Positions 14,901 to 26,835 are shown, counted from the stretch's first letter. The stretch: DNA of 64,000 bases from Leucosporidium creatinivorum (GCA_001600635.1 BCKL01000031.1:160650-224649), one strand, 5' to 3'. Numbers and translations are program-made. Notes: a model not told the origin generated them from the sequence alone.

Positions 14901-15600
14901 AGGGCAGCTTCGGCGAGGTGACCATTGCTGTCGAGTTCATGGAGGGGGTGAAGAGGCGAGCCACGCCAGTCTCGGTGGAGGTGGTTTTGGCGGGAAGCGG
15001 ACTAACGCCGGTGAGGATGACGAAAGGCGGAAGGAGGGTGGCGGAAAACGACCATTGTGGTAGTTCGACGGTAGGAGGTGGTGAGTCTGGTGTACGAGGT
15101 TCGTCGGCCATCTCAATCGTGTCGAGGAGGCACGAGAGTAGGTGGTCCTGCACGGCGAGGGGAAGGCGCGAGAGGTCCAGCTGCTTCGGGTTTGACGGCT
15201 CGTCTGGCGGTGTAGCGGCTTCCATGACGGTATCCTCGCTCGACTGACTCCCTCGACGATTCCCCTCTCCCTCCTCTAGCTCCTCCCACCACTGCTCGAA
15301 CAACTGATTGCTGAAGGCGAGCTGCAGCGCAGTCGCAACTCGGTGCGGAGCTTCCGAAGCAGCGGGCCGCATGCTGAAGTAGTCCCCTGCATCATGTCCA
15401 GCTACTGCCGCTGTCGAGCTGGGTTCCGTGTCGTCCTCTCCGCCGTTCACACTGAGACGCCTCAAGGGCGCGAGTTCACGCGGCGTTTCGAGCGGCAGCT
15501 GGCGAGCGATGAGGGCCGACTGTAGTGGTGCAAGGGCGAGTATAGCTGCTGGAGCACGCGACGCCCGCAAGTACGGCAGGAGCGCCAGCTGCTCGACCAT
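8988..15600 (-). CDS. Dual-module hybrid histidine kinase paralogue, HK2
   Basis: This is a paralogue of the kinase at 1-8708, with the same domain order and largely the same intron layout. On the minus strand: PAS-like (about 14.7-14.2 kb, [32 protein letters not shown]); GAF-like (14.1-13.4 kb); HisKA 1 (about 13.25 kb, [12 protein letters not shown]); HATPase 1 (13.0-12.4 kb); receiver 1 ([13 protein letters not shown], then [10 protein letters not shown] after an intron); PAS 2 (11.6-11.05 kb); HisKA 2 (SSHELRNPLSG, about 10.95-10.87 kb); HATPase 2 ([33 protein letters not shown]); and receiver 2 ([18 protein letters not shown]), ending with TAG at 8988-8990. The N-terminus before the PAS is shorter than in HK1. 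I took ATG at 15598-15600; an ATG at 15828-15830 would need a splice I could not place. A decayed piece of this gene lies at about 33.8-34.1 kb. Confidence 0.9.
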
Positions 15601-16045
15601 GGCTGGACGAGCTCGAGGATGAAGCCGAATGCCCGGAGACGGGACAGAGGCGAGGGAGGAGCGGTCGCTGGTGACGGCTGTAGCTGACGAAGCCCTACTC
15701 CCGTGTAGAGTCGTGTGCTGTCCTGTAGAGGCGTCCGGCGTTGAGTGCTGAAACAAATCAGGAGGAAGTCGAAGGGCAACAGACCGTTCGATCGGATCGC
15801 TCGGGCGATGGCTGCGAAATCGGATGGCATCGAGACCTGTAGTGGAGTAGATTCCGAGATTGTGCAGTTGTCGCTTTCTCTGATTCAAACTGAGGTGAAG
15901 TGGAGGCGGTCGCAGGCCACCCTCCTCACCGACTCTCCTGCCATCGCCGAGCTTTCAAATCGCTGCCTTGCCTCTGATGGCTGCTTGAGCTCGTTGTTGT
16001 CAGTGTTCACGAGTCACCCTTCTATCCAACTGAACGCTAAAGACT
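15601..16045. other. 5' flank of HK2, no certain gene
   Basis: The HK2 reading frame stays open upstream to about 15888 (Ser/Thr-rich), so part of this may be coding or 5' leader. Nothing else is recognisable before the repeat that begins at 16046. Confidence 0.4.
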
Positions 16046-17024
16046 TGCTGGACCCTCCGGGGTAGTCCAGGGAGCTCAACAAGGCGTAGAAGGACGGCAC
16101 CGAGCTTCGGCGGGCGCCGTCGCCGAGCAGCTTTGGCTGTTGACTCGGGGGCCGTTGCCGTCTCGTGCTCCACAGAAGCCAGCGCAGTCTAGCGCACACT
16201 CCCTTCTATCCCTCTAGGCAACCTCTTGCAGGTCAGCAGCGAGCCTCAGCGTCGACTTCGGAGAGCAGGCTGACGCTCGCGCGCAAGTCCAGCTGTGCTG
16301 TTGTTGTGCTGCAGCGAACAGGTGAGGGCTCAAGATATACTTGCGTATCTCCTCCGACAGCTAGTCGAGTAGCGCCGTGACTAGCACTTGCTGAAGCCGT
16401 CGTCCCCTGCGAACTCCGTGCTCGGCGAAGGCTTGGCCTCGCTCTCGGCTTGCCTCTGGTCGCTTTCGAGGGCCCTGTCAACTGTGAGTGAGATGGGGAA
16501 TGCTTCACATCATCTGATCCCTACGAGATGCAAGGCTACAGCACTACAGCCCATCTGGCCGCTTTCATCGTCGCTCGTCGCTTAGCTCGGCGCTCCTCTC
16601 CACCTCGGCTCCTCACCCGGCCTTCGTCGTCAGCCCTCACACTGTCTCAATGCTGTCTGGTGTGCCGATTTGCTCTATCTCCTTGCTTGCACCCCGGATT
16701 CCTTCGCAGCAGTTTGCTCCGCCGCCAGTCTCCGGTGCCGGCGCCTGGTGCTGGATCGTCAAAATCACCGCTTTCTGAGAGGCTCGCGTCTCTGGCTTGC
16801 TCTTCTCCCGCATCCTCGACATGGTACATCAATTCGCATCGATCATTGCAGGCTGCAAACGGATCACTTGGGCAGCATTCCCGCCTGTACGGCGGCAAGA
16901 TCCCGACTCGTCGCTGGAATCGCTCTTGGTGGTGGCAACGAGGGAGTCAAGGGCGCTGGATCTTGTTGGTGGTGGCTCTATGGCTGTCTGAGCTCCTATC
17001 CAGCTCTGCTACAGCTCTACGGCA
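16046..17024 (+). repeat. 0.98-kb interspersed repeat, copy 1
   Basis: This stretch matches the reverse complement of 31662-32904 along its whole length, apart from the MITE in that copy. Identity by eye is well above 90%, so the dispersal is recent. Homology starts sharply at TGCTGGACCC and ends at CTACGGCA in both copies. TG...CA termini suggest a solo-LTR-like element, but I see no matching target-site duplication and no retroelement protein, so the class is unresolved. An open frame from 16528 to the right end is kept in both copies; it resembles no protein I know. It lies between HK2 and LEU1. Confidence 0.75.
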
Positions 17025-17295
17025 ACAACCTTGGAGCAAGATCGGGGACAGCTTAGCTGCTGTGATCTCGCTGGTCTCGCCGCGGCTTTGAGGGGGCTGG
17101 GAAGGCGGGCAGGGCGTCAGGAATGGCTAGGAGTCTGTATGGATGTCACAGTCGTGCTCGGTGCAGCTTGTGACGGCGCAGCGGACGCAGCGCTCGGCTC
17201 AGCTGCCTTACCCCTTCCGCTCGCTTCCAAGATGCTACCAAGCATCTCACTGCCTACAGAACTTCGTGGGCTGACCTCCCTTTCCTTACTCATAG
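17025..17295 (+). other. LEU1 upstream region
   Basis: This lies between the repeat and the first recognisable LEU1 exon. The right end (17271-17295) looks like an intron 3' end: GCTGACC, a pyrimidine run, then ATAG. No convincing first exon with ATG and a phase-0 donor was found. ATG at 17145 followed by a GTCGTG donor is a weak candidate. Confidence 0.45.
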
Positions 17296-20200
17296 TCTGC
17301 ACCCCGCACCCTTTACGACAAGGTATGTACCGCTGCTTGCTCGCTGATCTCTCGAGTGATGCGCCTGACTCACACGACCATTGCTTGCTCTTTCTACAGG
17401 TCTTCGACGACCACGTTGTCCGCATGGGCAGCGATGGCACCGCTACCATGTTCATCGACCGGTGAGTCTATATCGAACGGCTCGGCTTGAGCCTTTGCTC
17501 GCCGACTGCTAAATGCATTCGGCGCCGACCTTCGGAAGCTGATTCTAGCCGGATTTCACAGACACATCGTCCACGAGGTCACTTCGCCGCAGGCTTTCGA
17601 GGGTCTTCGCAAGGCTGGTCGCACCGTTCGTCGCAACGACTGCACCCTCGCTACCGTCGACCACAACGTCCCCACCGAGAGCCGCAAGGCCTTCAAGGAC
17701 TCGGCTAGCTTCATCAAGGAGTACGTTCAGATGTTGTAGACGTTGTGCGAGCTTGTTTGCTGACCTTTTTCTCCCACAGGTCCGACTCGCGCCTCCAGGT
17801 CGTCACTCTCGAGGAGAACGTTCAAAAGTTCGGTCTCAACTTCTTTGGGTGCGTACAGAGCTTATCGACATTCCTACGCATGGTCTGACCGCTTTTGCTC
17901 TCGCAGAATGACCGACAAGCGGCAGGTTCGTTCCCTTTCGACGCAGAAGGTGGTTCCCGAGACGTTCCTCAGCTGACCTTTGCCTCCGTCTCTGCGCTGC
18001 AGGGTATCGTTCACGTAAGCTAGACCTTCCCTCGCTCTTTCAATCTCTGCTGACCCCTTCCTCCTACAGGTCATCGGCCCCGAGCAAGGCTTCACCCTTC
18101 CTGGATCGACCGTCGTCTGCGGAGACTCGCACACCTCGACCCACGGAGCTTTCGGCGCTCTCGCTTTCGGAATCGGAACGTCCGAGGTTGAGCACGTCCT
18201 CGCCACTCAGACTGTCGGCCAGTCCAAGTCCCTCAACATGCGCATCCAGGTCGACGGACCCCTCGCCGAGGGCGTCACCGCTAAGGATGTCGCCCTTCAC
18301 ATCATCGGTACCATCGGAACCGCTGGAGGAACGGGGACTGTCATGGAGTTTTGCGGAACTACCATCGAGTCGCTCTCCATGGAGGGACGGTGAGTGTTTG
18401 CACGAGTTCGCCGAGTTCGAAGGGCAACGCTGACTCGTTACATTTCGGCAGCATGTCGCTTTCCAACATGTCCATCGAGGGAGGAGCTCGTGCTGGTATG
18501 GTCGCTCCCGATGAGGTCACCTTCAACTACCTCAAGGGCCGCCCTCTCGCCCCCAAGGGAGAGGACTGGGATCGCGCCGTCGCCTACTGGAAGGTGAGGA
18601 AGAAGAGGCACTTTCAGCTGAGCAAATCGCTCACTTCTCTCTCCCTACAGACCCTCAAGTCGGACGAGGGTGCCCACTTCGACCGCGTCGTCAAGATTTC
18701 GTCCTCGGAGATCGCTCCCACCGTCACTTGGGGAACCTCGCCCGAGGACACCGCTCCCATCACTGGCAACGTCCCTCGCCCCGAGGATGCCGCTTCGGAC
18801 GAGAAGCGTGGCCAGATCGAGCGCGCCCTCAAGTACATGGGTCTCGAGGCTGGCATGAAGCTCGAGGACGTCAAGATCACCAACGTGAGCTCTTTGGCAG
18901 CCTTTCACTCGCTCGCAACTAGCTGACGCTCTTACTTGACAGGTCTTCATCGGATCCTGCACCAACTCGCGTATCGAGGATCTCCGCGCCGCTGCCACCA
19001 TCGCCAACGGCCGCAAGGTCGCCGAGGGTGTCTACGCCATGATCGTCCCCGGTTCGGGTCTCGTAAAGTCGCAGGCCGAGTCGGAGGGACTCGACCGCAT
19101 TTTCACGGACGCCGGCTTCGATTGGCGCGAGGCTGGATGCTCCATGTGTCTCGGTATGAACCCCGACATGCTCGAGCCCGGACAGCGCTGCGCCTCGACC
19201 TCGAACCGCAACTTTGAGGGCAGGCAGGGACCCGGAGGAAGGACTCATCTCATGTCCCCCGCCATGGCCGCCGCCGCCGCCATCGCTGGTCACCTCACCG
19301 ACGCTCGCAAGTACGCCCCCAACTCGTCGCGCTCGGGCAGCCCCAAGCCCGTCGCCGTCACCGCCGAGGATATCGCCCCTGCTCCCGAGAACACCTCGCA
19401 GCCCGCCGATGCTGTCGGAGATGCTGTCGCCGAGTCGGCTGCCGCCCCCGCCGTCTCGGCTCCTACCGCCTCGACCGCCGCTGGCATGCCCAAGTTCGGC
19501 GTCATCAAGGCCATCGCTGCCCCCCTCGAGCGCGCCAACATTGACACCGACCTCATCATCCCCGCTCGGTCAGTTCGAAGTCCTCTACAGGCGAAGCTTG
19601 CTGCCGCCGAGCTCGAGCGACCGCTGACCGGCCTTCGCCCCTTTGCAGCTTCCTCAAGACCATCAAGCGCACCGGTCTCGGAGTCTCCCTCTTCGCCTCC
19701 CTCCGCTACAACGCCGACGGCAGCGAGAAGCCCGACTTTGTCCTCAACAAGCCCGAGTACCGCAAGTCCGAGATCCTCGTCGTCTCGGGCGGCAACTTTG
19801 GATGCGGTTCGTCCCGTGAGCACGCTCCTTGGGCTCTCCTCGACTTCGGTATTCGTACCGTGATCGCCTCTACCTTCGCCGACATGTGAGTTGACTTTTG
19901 CGCGTCGATATCGATTTTTGAGGGCGTCCACTGATTCTCCCGTTCTCGCCCCCGTTCCCTTGCTTCAGCTTCAACAACGTGAGTATACTCGACTCTTTCT
20001 CTTCGATCCACAGGCCTCTGCTATATATATCGCCGCCCTTCTGCCCCTTCTACCTCGTCCTGGCGCTCGCCTGACCCTTTCAGCTCCCTTTTCGCTCTCG
20101 GCTGACCCTTTTCGCCCCTTCTTCGCCCTCCCTTGCCCTTGCCCTTGCCATGTTCTGGGATCGTCTGGGTCGTTCTCGGTCGCAGAATATGTATAAGAAC

Positions 20201-20650
20201 GGATCGCTTCCTGTCGTTCTGCCGGAGGAGACCATCGCCAAGCTCCTGGAGGATGCTCACGCCTGCATTCCTATCGAAATCGACCTTCCCAACCAGGTCG
20301 TTCGCCGCTCCAATGGCGAGGAGTACAGCTTCCAGGTTGACGAGTTCCGCAAGCACTGCCTCATCAACGGCCTCGACGAGATCTCCCTCACCATGGAGCA
20401 CGAGAAGGACATCGCCGCCTTCGAGGAGAGGCGGACGAGGGAGTGGCCTTGGCTCGACGGTACGTTCATTCGCTGCAGGTTGAGCTTCCCTCGCTTACCT
20501 ACCTTCTTTCTCGCTCTCGCGCAGGCATCGGATACCGCGGCAAGATCCCTCTGTACGCTACAGCTCGCTCGGCGCTCACCTCGGACTTGGTCGCTGACCT
20601 CGGCTCACCTCTTCTGCAGTGCCAAGAAGGCCCCCAAGCTCGACTGGTAA
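17296..20650 (+). CDS. LEU1: 3-isopropylmalate dehydratase (isopropylmalate isomerase), LEU1
   Basis: This aconitase-family enzyme carries both subunits fused, as in fungi, and interconverts 2- and 3-isopropylmalate in leucine synthesis. The first sure exon encodes SAPRTLYDK, then [20 protein letters not shown] after an intron. The catalytic half shows [29 protein letters not shown] and [11 protein letters not shown], giving the three [4Fe-4S] cysteines, and [11 protein letters not shown] linker rich in Ala/Pro (about 19330-19480) leads to the swivel half: [11 protein letters not shown], then [16 protein letters not shown]. About a dozen short introns interrupt it; the one between FNN and NMYKNG is the longest, at about 205 bp. 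The gene ends KKAPKLDW with TAA at 20648-20650. The true start codon is upstream and not identified, because the first exon is separated by an intron whose 5' end I could not place. A repeat sits 270 bp upstream. Confidence 0.96.
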
Positions 20651-20980
20651 AGTTGTTCTTAGTGGAAGATATAGTCATGCAAAAGGACAACCGTCCATTG
20701 TACATCCTGCGCAGCTTCGTCCAGCGAACTCGGCGAGAGATCTTTGCGAGTCTAAGCTCGGCGCTATTCTTGCTTCCGACGCCTGCCTTTTCTCGTCTTC
20801 CTTTCCTCCCGTCTTCGTCTGGTCCTCGTCAGCTCCCGCCAAAGCTGTATCTTCCCACTTCATCTCTCGATCTCTCGCACCTCCCCCGCATTGCGTTTTC
20901 GGAGGGATCGAAGGCGTCGACCCTTTCGCCGCTTGTAGGTCGGCAGTGAAGCTCGGCATGGCTGGCTGCGCTCCACCACA

Positions 20981-23479
20981 ATGCTGCTCTCATCAAGTGC
21001 TTTGCTGGCGGGTCTAGTCGCTGCACCAGCAGTTCTCGCTGCCGCTTCTGCTCCTTCCCCCTCCGCTCGCCCTCCGAATGTGGTCCTCATCATTGTGGAC
21101 GACCAGGACGCTCGGCAGGACTCTATCAGCACGATGAAGAGTGTACAGAAGCTGTTGGTCGACGAAGGGACTCACTTCTCGCGCTTCTACGCTCCCAGTG
21201 AGTCTCCCCTTGCGGACGATGAGATGCGGTCTCGAGCTGAGGAAGGGAGGCGGCCGAGTCGAGCCGCCGAGCACGCTCAGATCGAACTGCAGCTACTCAC
21301 TCTACCGCTGCTCCCCCCTACAGTCTCGGTCTGCTGCCCATCGAGGACGAGCTTCCTTCGCGCTCAAGCGGGTGAGCCCAGTCGCTGCACCGGACGAGCG
21401 TTCACTGCTGATCCACTCTGCTAGCCCACAACACCAACATCACATCGGTCGTCGCACCCTGGGGAGGATGGGAGGTCTTTAACGAGAAGGGCTACAACGG
21501 ACAGTGGGTTGGCTTTCGACCTGCTCGGCGAACAGAGCTGACCCTCTTCGCGCCTCCAGCTACCTTCCCAGCTTTCTACAAGAAGCGGGATATAGTACCT
21601 ACTACACTGGAAAGCTCATGAATGGTCACACGGTCCGCAACTTCGATCAGCTCGAGCCCGAGGGCTGGACGGGTGAGGGTCCTGTTCGCCGAGCTCGTTG
21701 GGAGACACTAACTGACAGCCTGACGACTACAGAGACCGACTGGCTTCTCGACCCTCAGACCTACAACTACTGGAACGCTAGCTTCAGCCACAACGGTCGG
21801 CTCCTCCAACTGCCTCCTTCGCCGAGCTCGCGCTGAACCTCTCGTCCTGCAGGCGAGCCCGTCGTCTACCATCCCAACGAGTATTCGACCGATTTAGTAG
21901 CTGAGCGTGCTCTTAATCACATCGAGAAGGCTACAGCCAACCCCAACAAGCCTTTCTTCATCGGAGGTGAGCTCTTCGGCTGGCTCGGTCGAAATTGCGC
22001 TGACCCCTCCTGCCACTCACAGTCGCCCCCATCGCCCCTCACTCGCACATCGGCATCGTCAGCCACACCGACCAGATCCTCTTCGACATGCCCCAGTCCG
22101 CTCCTCGTCATCAGCACCTCTTCAAGGAGGTCAAGCTCGACCGCTCGCGCGCCTCGCACAACCCTAACCACCCAAGCGGAGCTTCTTGGGTCAAGAAGCT
22201 GGCAAAACTCAATGTCACGAACATCGAGTACATCGAAGAATTCTATCGCCAGCGTTTGAGGTCGCTACAGGCCGTCGATGAGCTGGTCGAGAGCGTCGTC
22301 AAGAAGCTGGAGGAGAAGGGCGTGCTGGACGAGACCATCATCATCTATACCTCGTAGGCTCCTTACATCAGTAGCTGTTCGAGCTTGACTGACTCTCCGC
22401 TCTGCAGCGACAACGGCTTCGAAGCGAATGGTTTGGCTCTTCCTCGGCGGCCGCTGTTGAGCTCTCGCTGACCGTTACTCGCTCTTAGCTGGACATCGTC
22501 GTCAACCCGGGAAGACTCTGCCTTACGAGGAGGATATCAACATCCCTCTCGGTCTGTGCTCTTGTTCTCTAGTTTTGCCGATGCTTGCTAACTCCCTCGC
22601 ATCTTCAGTCGTCCGAGGTCCCTCAGTGCCGAAAGGTCTAGTCGACTCCACCTCTGTCTACTCGCTCGCCGACCTCGGAGCTACCATCCTCCACCTCGCC
22701 GGTGCCGTCAGCGACTACGACAACGATGGAGCTCTCGTGCCCATCACCAAGGAGCTGCGCAAGAAGATCGACGCCGAGGGAGTCAAGCAACATCACCTTG
22801 CCGAGTATTGGGTCGAGGGCGTTGGAGAGGGGAAGTACGGACGTGAGTGTGGCTATTGAATGTGGCTATGAGCTCTGGCGCGAGCTTCGCGAGGCTGACC
22901 TGCTCTTGCGCAGAGGGACTCGTCCTCACGAACCAGACTTATCGCGCCGTCCGAGTCGTCGAGGGCGACGAGATCAACTTCTCCTACGCCGTGTGGTGCA
23001 CCGGCGAGCACGAGATCTACGACCTGAATGTGAGTGAATCATGTTCTCTCTCGACGCGCTGTGCTGACCTTCTTGCTCAATCAAAGGCCGACGCCGACCA
23101 GATGATCAACTTAGCCGAAGCCGAGGTTCGCTCCGAATCGCTCGTCAGTTTGCAACACCGACTCGACGCGCTACTTCTCGTGCTCAAGACCTGCGTTGGA
23201 GACGTCTGCCGTGACCCATGGAAGAGCGTCTTCCCCGATGGCAGCGTCTCGAGCCTGAAGGTAGCGCTCCAGAAGCGGTTCGACGGCTACTTTGCTCGCC
23301 TGCCCAAGGTCAAGTACTCGGTGAGCAGTTGAGGGAGTAGCCTCTTCTTCCACCCCGCTGACCGTCTCCCTCTCGTGATGCAGTACTGCGACATTGGCTA
23401 CCATCGCCGACTGGAAGCGCCATTCTGGTATGAGGAGCTCGCTTTCGAGCAGAAGAGTAGCTTCGTCATTCAGGATTAG
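20981..23479 (+). CDS. Secreted sulfatase (arylsulfatase family)
   Basis: This hydrolyses sulfate esters; the exact substrate is unknown. ATG at 20981 opens a classic signal peptide (MLLSSSALLAGLVAAPAVLA). It is followed by PPNVVLIIVDDQDA, the metal-binding N-terminus of sulfatases. After the first intron comes SVCCPSRTSFLR, holding the C-x-P-S-R core whose Cys is converted to formylglycine. Further motifs are YYTGKLMNG, VAPIAPHSH and IIIYTSDNGFEAN, then a C-terminal region ending FVIQD with TAG at 23477-23479. About ten introns of 50-125 bp, most with GCTGAC branch sites, interrupt it. Extracellular or vacuolar location is inferred from the signal peptide. It lies 330 bp after LEU1 on the same strand with no obvious functional link. 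Confidence 0.93.
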
Positions 23480-23791
23480 ACGTAGCTGTTGCTCTATTGG
23501 ACCATCATTTATCTGCCTCCGAAGGGTGAGAGCTCCACTTGCGAAGCTCGGCGGCTGGGAGCGGCCTGCAAAGCGCAGACCTTCTCTCTTCCACGACATG
23601 ATGGTGTCTCGAACATCATGTCGCTTGTTACACCACGCAGCATCGCCGCCCACCGCAACCTACTCGCCTCTCCTCTCGGCCGCTCCTTCAACTCGGTGGA
23701 CCATCTGTTCGGCGAGGAGGGCCAGAGGTCAGCTTCGGCGATTTTCGATCTAGTTCGGCCTGGGACGCACCTTGGGCTAGATCATAATCTC

Positions 23792-24872
23792 TCAAGACGG
23801 GGTGGTAGTCGACTTGGGGTTCTTCTTGCACCTGTATCGCGAGAAAGGTCAGTTTCGGCTCGGCGATGATCAAAAAAAGCGGGTGAAGGACGAACCAGCT
23901 GCGGTGGTGAGGCCAGTCCTCCTTTTGATGCGATTTGGAGCAATAGTAGTCGACCTTGCAGCCCGCGCACTGCAGTAGGTGCTTCCTCTCACCACACACG
24001 GAGCAGTAAGCTCCCGTGCGGCAAAGAATGCCCGCTGCGAATAGCACCTTGTCCTCCAGCTTCCCACTCTCCTCCAAAGCGCGCCTCTGCGACTGAGATT
24101 CCTTGACCCTCTGAATCGAATTCGACGTCGTGTCCGCCAGCAGCGACTTGGAATGGGCGGGCTTGGCTTGCTGCACCAAGGCGGCTTTGATGCCGTCTCT
24201 CGCCATGTCGGAGAGAANGGGGAGGCGCCCGATCNTTTGAGTACCNTCGTACTGGCACCAGGTCCTCGTGATCTTGCCGGTCTCCCTCGAAGCCGTGGCG
24301 ACCGCTTCGACGTTGACGACCGCCCTCAGCGCCAGGGTGCGCGTGTCGCCGAGGGGNACGAAGGTCGGGACTTGGGTGGTGGGGTAGTAGAGAATGACTT
24401 TGCCGCCGGGCTGTACCGCGAAGAGCTTGGCTTTGCCCATTTTCTCGTAGCGGTAGGTGAAGGAGAGGCGACGAGAAGCGCCGAGGATGGGCAGGGCGGC
24501 TTCGAGCGCCGGGAAGGGAGCTCCGCTTTCGTCAATCATCATCAACTCAATCTTGAGGTCCTTCTGACCGTCCACGAGGAATTCGAGCTGCTCCGCGTAT
24601 TGCTGGTTCAACACTTGGTCTACGCCGAGAAGAGAGACGCTGATGCGCCGAGTTGCCTCGCAGTAAGCGATGAGGGGGGCCGATTGGAAGAGAGAGATAA
24701 AGCTAGAGATGGGGGATGTCGGCAGGAGGAAGGCGTAGCAGTAGGAGGCGAGGACGAGGCTGTTGTGGGGGTCGACGCTGAAGCGCGCTACTTCTGGCGG
24801 GACGAAGGTAGGCGCTGGTTGCAACATAGGGTCGCCTTTTTGTACGTAGTAGTGCTCGATCGTGATAGCCAT
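23792..24872 (-). CDS. MYND zinc-finger protein, A-type (pair 1)
   Basis: A protein of about 338 residues from MAITIEHYYVQKGDPM to CKKNPKSTTTPS, with TGA at 23792-23794. The N-terminal 280 residues match no family I recognise but are shared by the other MYND genes here. The C-terminus is a MYND finger: CSVCGERKHLLQCAGC, then YYCSKSHQKEDWPHHRSW. A 63-bp intron (23833-23895) splits the Trp codon just before the final ligand Cys. The usual MYND sixth Cys is His here (SKSHQ). A likely 3' UTR intron follows the stop. Four Ns fall in the coding region. It is divergently paired with the gene at 25346. MYND fingers bind proline-rich partner motifs; the role here is unknown. Closest relatives in the window are the genes at 42110 and 49448. 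Confidence 0.82.
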
Positions 24873-25345
24873 CTGTAGGCGAGCTAGTACAGTCGAGCTG
24901 TCGAGACGAAAGCGAGCAAGATGAGGGAGGAGGACATGGGGCGAAATCCAGCTCGGCTCGCCTCTTCCCTTCCCGCTTCTCATCGCTCTCTCTCATCTCG
25001 TCGCTCTCAGCTTTCGACTCGTCTACAGGACTACACAAGCTCAGCTACAGCTCGGCTACGCTTCTACACCCTTTCACCACTTTCCCTAAAAACCCCACGC
25101 TCGGGCGCTGAAACACGTCGACGACGGACAAGTGAGCTCGAACCGCTGCTACTATTGAGAAGTCAACAAGGCGAGTCCAAGTCGAGCTTCAGGTGAGTAG
25201 TCAGGTGAGTAGAAGGAGTGAGAGAGCAGAGGAGGAGAGGTGCAGCCGAGGAGCTAACCCTCCTGCAAGCGCAGACCGAGCTTTCCCTCCTCCGAGTCCT
25301 CGCGTTCCAACTCTCTTTCCTTCGACCCTCTCCCACGCTCCCGCC
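24873..25345. promoter_or_regulatory. Shared divergent intergenic region, MYND pair 1
   Basis: 473 bp between two start codons facing away from each other. It matches the intergenic regions of pair 2 (41616-42109, inverted) and pair 3 (50554-51009) over most of its length. Conserved blocks include a segment near 25095-25135 (GCGCTGAAACACGTCGA) and a run before AAGTCAACAAG. The B side carries an apparent 5' UTR intron (GTGAGTAG near 25193 to GCGCAG near 25273). The bidirectional promoter role is inferred from position and conservation. Confidence 0.65.
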
Positions 25346-26419
25346 ATGCCCATCAAGGTAGAGCAAACTACACTCGACAAGAGTAACCCCCTCATCCGTC
25401 CTCGGCACAACTTCGACGGGGTCCGCGGCGGCGCGACCCATCTCGCCGACCTACCTCATTACTCGTTCGCGCTCATGGACGAGAGTTTCTACCGCGACGG
25501 CGTAGTCTTCAGTACCGGAGGATACCTCGTCACTACCATCGCCCACTGTGAGGAGAACAAGAGGATCAGCGTTTGCTCCGCCTCGACGAGTCTCGCCGAT
25601 TTCTCCAGCTACGCCGAGCAGCTTCGGTGGCTCTCGGAGGAGTTGCCGGCCGCTTCGGTCAACATTCTCGTCATTCACTCTTCCGACCTACCTCGAAACC
25701 TCCATCCGGGTCGTGGCACCCCCCTCGCTGAACCTCTCGTTCACCGCAAAGCCTCGGCCGACGAATTCCACTCTCATCGAGGTTCGCAAGGTCACTGCGC
25801 TCACCCGGATCTCGACCCTTCCTCCCGGATACGTCTACAACGCCGGATCCACCATTCCCTTGGACGACATGTCCTTCGTGGGGACTCGTTGGATGGCTCT
25901 CCTCGGTATCGAAGCTGCCTCGCATGAGGTGCAAGGCCAAGGCTCGCTGTCGCCTGTGATGTCGTACGATGGTACTAGGCGATCGGTACACCTTCCTCAC
26001 TTATCGGACAAGGCGCAAACGGCAGTCAAGGTTGCGTGGGAGAAGGCTCAACTTGCGAAAGGTGGGAGTAGCGGAGGGCTCGACGGCGATGGGGGCTCGG
26101 TCGACGATGCGGAGACCATTAGCATGGGCAGTGCTTACGGCCGTCTACTCGCGATGATAGATGGGCTGCAGGGCCTCGGTCCCTACTGCGCCGTGTGTGG
26201 AAGCGACGGCGGTCTTCTCAGATGCTCGGGCTGCGGTTGGGCGAGCTACTGCTCGCCGATGCACCAGCGTGACGACTGGAAGCATCACCGTAGCTGGTGA
26301 GTAGCTGTTCCCATTCATCTGGAGTCGGCTCGGCCTTCCTGTTCTCGTCATCTCGAGCTCGGCGCTGATCGTTTTCTCCGCGCAGGTGCAAGAAGAACCC
26401 CAAAAACGTCACTCAGTGA
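25346..26419 (+). pseudogene. MYND zinc-finger gene, B-type (pair 1), one frameshift
   Basis: It starts MPIKVEQTTLDKSNPL at 25346 and is strongly similar to the gene at 51010. The frame runs cleanly to about 25675 (VNILVIHSS), where it moves by one base. The second frame continues from IRVVAPPSLNLSF to the finger CAVCGSDGGLLRCSGC, YCSPMHQRDDWKHHRSW. Compared with its paralogue a few codons are also missing there. A final intron precedes CKKNPKNVTQ and TGA at 26417-26419, again splitting Trp just before the last Cys. No GT-AG intron can explain the frame change, so it is a pseudogene or a sequence error. The A partner is at 24872. Confidence 0.75.
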
Positions 26420-26835
26420 GACGGGTGTTGTGGCGCAGGATCCAGCAGGGGTGAGCTCTAGATCCCCGCCGACAAGAGACAAAGTTGACCCTCTTGCGTC
26501 CTGCAGAGTGACGGCGCTCGGCGAACGACGTGAGCAGGGGCTGGACCGAGATGGTTCACGTCGCGCTTTGAATCGACACCAGATTACTCTTCAGACTCTA
26601 AGACCAACCAGCGAGGCCGCGAGGTGGCTCTGAGTCGGCGAATGAAGCAGCGGGAGAGGCTCGACGAACCGCTCGGCGCAAGAGCAGAGGCTCGATTCAA
26701 GCTCAAGGCTCGCTGGCCCACTTGAATAGCTTCTCTCGCCTCATCAGAACGTGGATAGCACAGAACTGCATGTGTAGATATTGCGACCCTTTAATCTTAC
26801 AATACGACATCGCTCGAGATCGACTCGCCGCCCGT
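26420..26835. other. Intergenic, no gene seen
   Basis: The 3' side of the MYND B gene, including a likely 3' UTR intron (about 26452-26506, with GTTGACC before CTGCAG), then unremarkable sequence up to the convergent reductase stop. Confidence 0.4.

Noticed and set aside
16046-17024. Solo LTR call for the 0.98-kb repeat
   Set aside because: TG...CA ends fit, but the flanks of both copies lack a matching 4-6 bp duplication, so I left it as an unclassified repeat.
16528-17091. 187-codon frame in the 0.98-kb repeat as a real gene
   Set aside because: It is kept in both copies, but its composition is Ser/Arg/Leu-rich with no domain, and the copies are too young for an open frame to be evidence of selection.
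20443-20949. Open frame running past the LEU1 stop
   Set aside because: It overlaps the LEU1 3' exons in another frame and has no start context or recognisable domain.
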